From Clusia tigrina (Eukaryota > Arthropoda > Insecta > Diptera > Clusiidae), in the NCBI GenBank assembly GCA_920105625.2, contig OV050030.1, positions 405,809,034-405,873,033 of the forward strand: a DNA stretch of 64,000 nt, read 5' to 3'. Below the pieces are notes generated by a model that had not been told where the DNA came from, made no database searches, and saw only the letters and a program-made list of their open reading frames with translations. Of this stretch, positions 57,421 through 64,000 are shown one piece after another. Within the stretch, counting starts at the first letter, position 1, and each line of letters begins with the position of its first letter. A program made the translations under genes and the position numbers.

Positions 57421-58800
57421 GGACAGATAGATGGAGATGGATGGTGAGTGGAAGGGAGAGATGGATCTGATAGGGAGGGTGATAGGGAAGGTGATAGGGA
57501 GGCCAATAGGGAGGCTGATGCGGAGAGTGATAGGAAGGGTGATAGGGAGGGCTATAGCGATGGTGATCGGGAAGTTGATAGTGCGTGTGAAAGGAAGGGA
57601 AGGGAGGTTGCTAAGGAGGGTGATATGGAAAGTGATAGGGAGGATGAAAATAAAGGCGATGTGGATGGTAATAGGGAAGGTGATAGAGAGGGTGCTAGGG
57701 AGGGTGATAGGGAAGGCGATGGGGAGGATAAAAATGAAGGTGATAGAGAAGGTGATAGGGAGAAAGAAAATTATGGCGATATGGATTGTAAACGGGAAGG
57801 TTATAGGGAGGGTGCTAGGGAGGGTGATAGGGAAAGTGATAAGGAGGATGAAAATGAAGGCGATGTGGAGGGTAATAGAGAGGTGAAATGTAGGGTGCTA
57901 GGAGGTTGATTGGGATGTCGATGGGGAGGATAAAAATGAACGTGATAGAGCGAGTGATAGGGAGGGTGATAGGGAAGATGACAGCGAGGGGGATACGGAA
58001 GGTGACAGGGAGGGTGCTAGGGAAAGTGATGGGGGGGATAAAAATGAAAGCGATATGGATGGTAATAGGAAAGTTTATAGGGATGGTGCTAAGGAGGGTG
58101 ATAGGGAAAGTGATAAGGAGGATGAAAATGAAGGCGATGTGGATGGTAATAGGGAAGGTGATAGGGAGGGTGATAGGGAGGGTGATAGAGAAGGCGATGG
58201 GGAGGATAAAAATGAAGGTGATAGGGAAGGTGATAGGGAGGAAGAAATTGAAGGCGTTATGGATTGTAAAAGGGAAGGTTATAGGGAGGGTGCTAGGGAG
58301 GGTGCTAGGGAGGGTGATATGGAAAGTGATAGGGAGGATGAAAATGAAGGTGATTTGGATGGTAATAGGGAAGGTGATAGGGTGGGTGATAGGGAGGGTG
58401 ATAGGGAAGGCGATGGGGAGGATAAAAATGAAGGTGATAGGGAAGGTTATAGGGAGGAAGAAATTGAAGGCGATATGGATTGTAAAAGGGAAGGTTATAG
58501 GGAGGGTGCTAGGGAGGGTGCTAGGGAGGGTGATATGGAAAGTGATAGGGAGGATGAAAATGAAGGTGATTTGGATGGTAATAGGGAAGGTGATAGGGAG
58601 GGTGCTAGGGAGGGTTATAGGGATGACGATGGGGAGGATAAAAATGAACGTGATAGAGCGAGTGATATGGAGGGTGATAGGGAAGGTGACAGCGGTGAGG
58701 ATAGGAAGGGTGATAGGGAGGGTGCTAGGGCGGGTGATAGAGAAAGTGATAGGGAGCATGAAAATGAAGGTGAGAGAGAGGGTGAAATGGAATGGCCATA
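57421..58800 (+). repeat. 12-bp minisatellite with 216-bp higher-order unit
   Basis: The basic unit is close to GATAGGGAAGGT, with variants GCTAGGGAGGGT, GATGGGGAGGAT and AAAATGAAGGTG. A landmark GAGGATAAAAATGAA recurs at 58202, 58418 and 58634, exactly 216 bp apart (18 units). Earlier copies (57724, 57926) are less regularly spaced. Since 12 is a multiple of three, stop-free frames persist for 240-350 codons on both strands: a Gly/Asp/Glu/Arg-rich frame, a Met/Ile/Lys-rich frame, and a Thr/Ile/Phe-rich minus-strand frame. I treat them as consequences of the repeat. Confidence 0.93.
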
Positions 58801-58829
58801 GAGAGACAGAGAGAAAGAGAGTGACAGGG

Positions 58830-59185
58830 TTAGTCGGAAATACACTCAAACAACATTTGCAGTTAGAAAATAAAACTCAACAGAAGAAATTTAATATAAT
58901 CGTGAGATTAGAAAAGTTAGTACAGACCCTGTTTTATTATTGGAAGAAGTTGCTATAGAAATCTAACTTAACTATTTCCTAATTTTTCGATATGGTATCA
59001 TTGTCAAATCTGAGTCATACATCGCGTTAAATATAGGAGTTGTGTTAAGTATTTATACTCTGGAAAATCATCATAGAAAGTCTCATAACTCAACACCGCT
59101 TTCAAATTGTGGACACATTTTTCAAAAACTAGGGTTGAGTTAGAAATATGTTTGTTTTTTACGCAGCGATGTAACCCATTTGTAG
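58830..59185. other. Short non-coding gap
   Basis: AT-rich, nothing recognised. Confidence 0.5.
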
Positions 59186-59189
59186 TTTA

Positions 59190-59560
59190 TGGCTATGCAA
59201 ACAAACAAAGCTGTTATATGTGGAGCGAGGAGCATCCTTGAAGACCACATCCAGAAGAGCTTAATGTTCGCCTTAACTCATGTCCAGCCTCTTTTCTTTA
59301 ACATATGGCAGGATAACGCAGAACATTTTAACAACTTATTTAGCAAATAATCGGCATGTGGTTTCCACATGGGGATCCTTCAACATGCTATACTATCAGC
59401 TAAACTGTGGAGTTATTGGTGAAGGAGTTCGGCGAAAATAAAATCTGATGAAACCAGGGACCAGAAGGGACCAGTCAATTACCAACAAAGAACGTGGGAT
59501 TTAAAGCTATTAAAGTATTTCTTGTGGGCATAGGTACAGTCGCCCAGTACTATATCTAAA
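59190..59560 (+). pseudogene. Highly decayed DD41D-type mariner scrap
   Basis: Changing frames, GYANKQSCYMWSEEHP (59.2 kb) matches the VNKQNCRIW...NP region after the first catalytic Asp. About 300 bp on, TWDLKLLKYFLWA (59.5 kb) matches the CDLTPLDYFLWG block that holds the third catalytic Asp, here Lys. Order and spacing fit, but almost everything between is unreadable. Confidence 0.45.
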
Positions 59561-59569
59561 AGCCAGTAT

Positions 59570-62500
59570 AGCGCACCTTATTGGTTATTTATGATCCCAA
59601 TTATTCCAAAAGTGTACTAAGTAGGACCTACCCGCTGTTCGCGTAATCCTGAAATTATTTTTAGATCATAAATGACACAAAATATATTCTTTAAGAAAAA
59701 ACAAATTTTCCTCACTTCATAATTGTTTGTCATTTATACAAATATTTTTTTATATTAAAGAATCTCGTTACAATAGTGAAAAAAATTACTTGCTGTTTCT
59801 TTCTATAACTCCTACGGAGCTGTTAAGGGCCTCCAGTACATATGGAAACAAACTACAAGAACAAGCAATCAATACGATGTTCTGAACACAATCTATTAAT
59901 GACCTCATATAAAAAGACAATATAAACTCAACACACTGCGTGGGTAGTGGCTCGCTCACATCTAATCTCCTCCCTCGGCAATTGAAGCCTATTTTGAGCC
60001 TTTCATGCCACTGATTTAGCTAATTGTGAGTTCAATATATAAACACCGTTTTAACACATATGTATATATTTAGCTTACGTTAAAGCCATAATTGGAACAT
60101 ATATGTATGTATAATAATTAGTATATATGCGAGTATGTAGTCGTGTGACCAAGTGGCAATAGTAATGAGTTCAGTTTGTTCCGCCTGCATTGATGTTGGT
60201 GTCATCATTACGAGCAGAAATCTGTTATCAATGAAAAATGTCACACAAGCAACACAGCATTTCTTCCAATTCGATAGTCAATTACACAATGGCCCATTAA
60301 CAAAAAAACTTAACATGGACAAAAATGTGATAAAAAGCTTTTGGAATAAAAGTCAGACTCATTACATTTCTTCTTTACAATGCTTTCATAACAAATTTAT
60401 GGATATTTCCAAATAAATCTGAAAACTTCAACAAATTTGAAGACAAAAAGCTGCTAATTCCTCTTTAATATTTTTCATTAGTCAGCGTTAAATTGTCGAA
60501 AGACATTACACCCTAAAAATACAATACATTGCACCCTCATCTATATGTGAAGGCATACATCAATTAATTATAGTCATTTCATTTATTCGTTTATTCATTT
60601 GATATCAAAACAAGTGTCAAGGAAGCTCCTTTTTGGTGGCTATGGCCAAGTACCAGCATATTAAAGCCGCTATTGTTCAATGAACCCTTTCGTAGTTCAT
60701 GTAAAATTCAGTGAAGCTCCAGTTTAGCGAATGCTGCATTTTAAAGTCATATTTGTAGGTACGAGAACCAAGCTAATATTTGACTTACCCTGAGCCTATC
60801 ACTTGAATCATTGTTTTTGAAGGCCCTACAATGACTCTGGGCTCTGAAGGCGAGCATTTAAATAAGACCTCTGCTCTGCTGTATATGATGAGGATGTTAT
60901 TTTAAGAATGTGAATACACAATGGAATGAAAGTACATATATAGATGTGGATCAGGATATTTTCGAAGTGGAAGCAGATGAGCATTGCCTAAAAATGTACC
61001 TTTACGAGTATGTGGCAAACTTTTTAATAAGCTAAAAGAAATGTTTTTATATATATTTATATGGAAGAAAATATAACACAATGTGGATCGAACTCATGAT
61101 ATTCATCCAGATGATTCATTTTTGTAGATCATAAAGAATATAATTATAATTTCCCTCCATAACCAATATTAACTTATATTTGATGCCTTGGACACAAATA
61201 TCGATCCCTGTACTGATCATACTGATGGTTGTTAAATGGTTTGATTTGCAGCTGTCCTTATTCTATCCATGTAGGATAACATTGGATGTGGCTATCATCA
61301 ATTTATCCAATCTGTGAACAAAGCAATGTAAAGAAATAAAATCATTTATTCAGCATACCTCGAAGAGAAAATACCTCATCGAGAGTGCTGAACTGACTTT
61401 GCTAATGGTTTGTAATATTTCAGATTTCTTCAAGGTTCTACAAATATTTTGTATGATTCCTCTCAATGATTTCAAGGCGATAAACGTCTGTCGCAAATTA
61501 CTAGGTCACGGATATGACTGAGGTTTTGTTTCTGGTATGTAGTAATATCATCATACTTCGAAGAATCGTCGATTGAAATCTACTCAGCTATCTCATCGAC
61601 ATTCATGTAGGTTTCAGGATTATGAAAAATGTTCCAAATAAAAATACTAATATTCAGTTAAATATACACATAAATAGATAACTCTGGTGGATGATTATCT
61701 TAGAGAAAAGGGTATTTCAAAGTCGTTTTTCTAGATGCCTCTACTCGGTTTAAATAGCAATCTCGGCCTTGACTGAATTTAATTATTGGTGCTGGGAGTA
61801 ACTTTTAAATAGAGATAAAAATGTCCTTTTTTTAGTACACAATCTGGAACTATTTTGAAGATACTCATATGCTATAGAAATAAATGACATCAAATAACAA
61901 GTTCAACATCAAGGCCACAATCAATCTGTCAATATCATCCTTCCTCCCATGAAGCGGTAATGCAGAAAAATTGAAGTGAATGAAGACCTATACTTTGAAT
62001 AATTTATCCATCGAGTCTATTAAGTAGAGGAAAAGAAGATTCTGCATATTCCTTAAGTACTTAAATACACATGTAGGAAAATTGTAAGGAAAATTTGAAA
62101 AGAGAAAGACAGAGAATACTCCATAAACCCGGGTAATATGGCAGTATAAGAGGCAATAAATCACAAATGCCAAAGGCAGAACTCATGAAAGTGCCACTCT
62201 CAACTGGAATATGTCCGTTGCGAATATGCGGACCGTTGTCAGCATGGGTTTACCGAAGACACCCATGAGCCGCCCCAACTCTCGCACTCCTCCGTGCTCG
62301 CCCAGCGCAAACAAGATTAATCGCACACTACACAACAACGTGAGCGCACATAAAGGAAAAAATATGCATTTTTATATTTAAGAAGAGATAAAAACACTTC
62401 AAGCATTTAAGTGTCACACACACACCCTCAGTTGGAAAAAGACACTTACTCACACTCACACACACACACAAACTCACATGCCGTTTCGAAAACTTTTTGC

Positions 62501-64000
62501 AAATGAAGCAGAACGAACTGCCATGTGACTTTAAATCAAACTTTTTGCATATGCACATATGCCGTGGGGTGTACGAGAGGGTGGACAGAGGCGTTTATGG
62601 TATACCACGATGACGTTGAGTGCCTAAACTGTGCAATTTTCCAGGTTAAAGCGTGAGCTCGGTGGTTTATTGATATTTATGTCGCTTCTCTCAAAGTAAA
62701 CCCTGGTGGATGAAGGGTGGTCATGGTTGGAGAATATGTTGTATGAGTAGTGCATATAGTTTTGTATACAAAATGTGTCCACACGGAATATGCAGAATGT
62801 AGCGTTCCTTGTAAGAAAGTAGAAAATACGTATGGAGATGTTTATTACACAGTTATGCGTTAATGTAATCGTGTATCACTCCATTATTTATTATATATGT
62901 ATGTGGAGAAGGTAGTACTAAGAAATGAGGACTGCAAACATTACAAAAAAAAAAATAAAATATGGTGCCTTTCCACAGGTTTCGAACCAGAAACCCCACG
63001 ACTAAAATACTGGAATGACTATAATTATTATATATATATTATGATTATATGATTATTATGAATAGTTCTCAAAGGCCGATCAAAATGAAGTTAGTGTTTG
63101 GAAAGTATAGTTAAATATTTATTCAATAGCAGCTTAATAAGGATCACGTTTGGATTTATGGATAGGGTCTTCAGATATGATATTTTTTACTCCTGAACGA
63201 GAGGGTTGGATTTCTATTAGCGCTGCCGAGCACTGCTGCGGTTGCATTTGGGGAACTACTAATAGATGGCTTGACTATATACGAGTATATTTTCTTTTAA
63301 AACGCTCTGTTCACTTCGCCCCCCACCGTTTAGTTCTTGAATGCAGCCGCAGTATCACAAACCACAGTCAATTTAGCGTGGGATTTGACGAGCATAAGAA
63401 GGCGTATTCTGTTTCCTCTGATACTGTCCGTCCATAGTCCGTATTCGCATTGGAACCTTTTCCAGTATAGCAGGGAAATCGAATTCCCGCTCTTAATTGA
63501 TAACTCACCTCAGTCATTGATACCTATTTATCTACTACTCAATATCATGGATCATTCTCTTCGTCCATAGTCCCTTTGAGGATGTATCCTATCGGATTCC
63601 CAACTTCTGCATTTTAAGTCTCATTATGAATGCCAGTTGCTCTCCCACATTAACTTCTTGCGTATCTTCTAAGCAGCGCAGATCTTTCAGCAGAAGTTGG
63701 GATAAAGAAAATCCGCAAATCATGCAAGAAGTAGACTCAGTAAAATAAAAGGACTTACTTTATAACACAGTTCCATTTCAGAGATGGGCAAATAGGCACT
63801 CTTTACTGTCCAAAATACCTTACACACATACAAGCACAGCAGTTTTAAATGTGTGTATTTGAAGTTCGTTTACACTGAACTCTCAGTTTGACCATCAAGA
63901 GAGAAATTTTAATGAAACTTGGTAAATGGAGGTCAGATTCGATCCAGTAAATATTAAATAATTATACTAGACCCCGAAAATAGAAAGCAATTCTACTTTG
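59570..64000. other. Non-coding stretch, no gene recognised
   Basis: AT-rich, with CA runs at 62.41-62.48 kb and TATA-rich runs near 60.06 and 63.03 kb. ORFs of 61-95 codons show no homology. No transposon ends, tRNA or other RNA genes are supported. Confidence 0.5.

Noticed and set aside
57815..58958. Long overlapping ORFs of 344-350 codons on both strands
   Set aside because: They arise because a 12-bp repeat without stops is a multiple of three. Composition is purely that of the repeat and no domain is visible.
62970..63020. GGTTCGAAAC on the minus strand, like a tRNA or SINE B box
   Set aside because: No A box, no cloverleaf pairing and no acceptor stem could be built around it.
63150..63570. 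95-codon ORF and repeated GTCCATAGTCC near 63.43 and 63.56 kb
   Set aside because: An 11-base repeat twice in AT-rich DNA is weak; no terminal repeat or domain supports an element.

Overview
The window looks like repeat-rich, AT-rich DNA from an insect, most likely a higher dipteran such as a tephritid fruit fly. The basis is the transposon repertoire: DD41D (rosa-like) and DD34D mariners, Jockey, CR1-like and LOA/I-group non-LTR retrotransposons, and a decayed Ty3/gypsy element. Insect-style CA/GT, CAG and AAC simple repeats agree with this. I found no intact host protein gene, tRNA, rRNA or CRISPR. Almost every ORF with recognisable homology belongs to a mobile element, and every element inspected carries at least one disabling lesion.

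Layout. 0-9 kb is mostly non-coding, with a LOA-type RNase H tail (3.1 kb), a DD41D mariner (5 kb) and an RT scrap (8.8-9.2 kb, minus). 9.6-12.3 kb holds a decayed gypsy pol followed by the 3' end of a LOA-type element. 15.7-17 kb is a DD41D mariner with both ends. 17.5-18.8 kb (minus) is a broken copy of a conserved insect ORF family that I recognise but cannot name. 18.8-20.9 kb is a LOA-type RNase H region split by a mariner with near-perfect terminal inverted repeats. 22-24 kb has two abutting LOA-type 3' ends (minus). 26-31.5 kb is the best-preserved element, a CR1-like retrotransposon with ORF1, an endonuclease-RT ORF2, a 3' hairpin and an AAAT tail; a DD41D mariner sits in its 3' UTR. 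32.7-35.3 kb has Jockey fragments, one fused in frame to a LOA-type RNase H. 35.6-36.5 kb is Tc1-like. 40-41.4 kb is the sister of the 15.7 kb mariner. 42.8-43.8 kb is a DD34D mariner. 45.8-50.1 kb is a Jockey element with target-site duplication, poly(A) tail and an internal promoter signature, itself carrying a hAT-type MITE. 51.2-53.9 kb has a mariner scrap and two LOA-type fragments. 56.8-58.8 kb is a purine-rich tract with a 12-bp/216-bp satellite. The remainder is non-coding sequence in which I see no gene.

The elements do not form a cooperating pathway. They record successive insertions: mariner into LOA, mariner into CR1, and hAT MITE into Jockey. Several junctions can be dated relative to one another from duplicated target sites and from an unoccupied paralogue inside the same window. 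The most useful leads are the unnamed ORF family at 17.5-18.8 kb, the Jockey/LOA in-frame chimera, the inverted-duplication insertion in the Jockey RT, an ~80-bp retrotransposon tail bracketed by 14-bp duplications, and a premature stop shared by two mariner copies.
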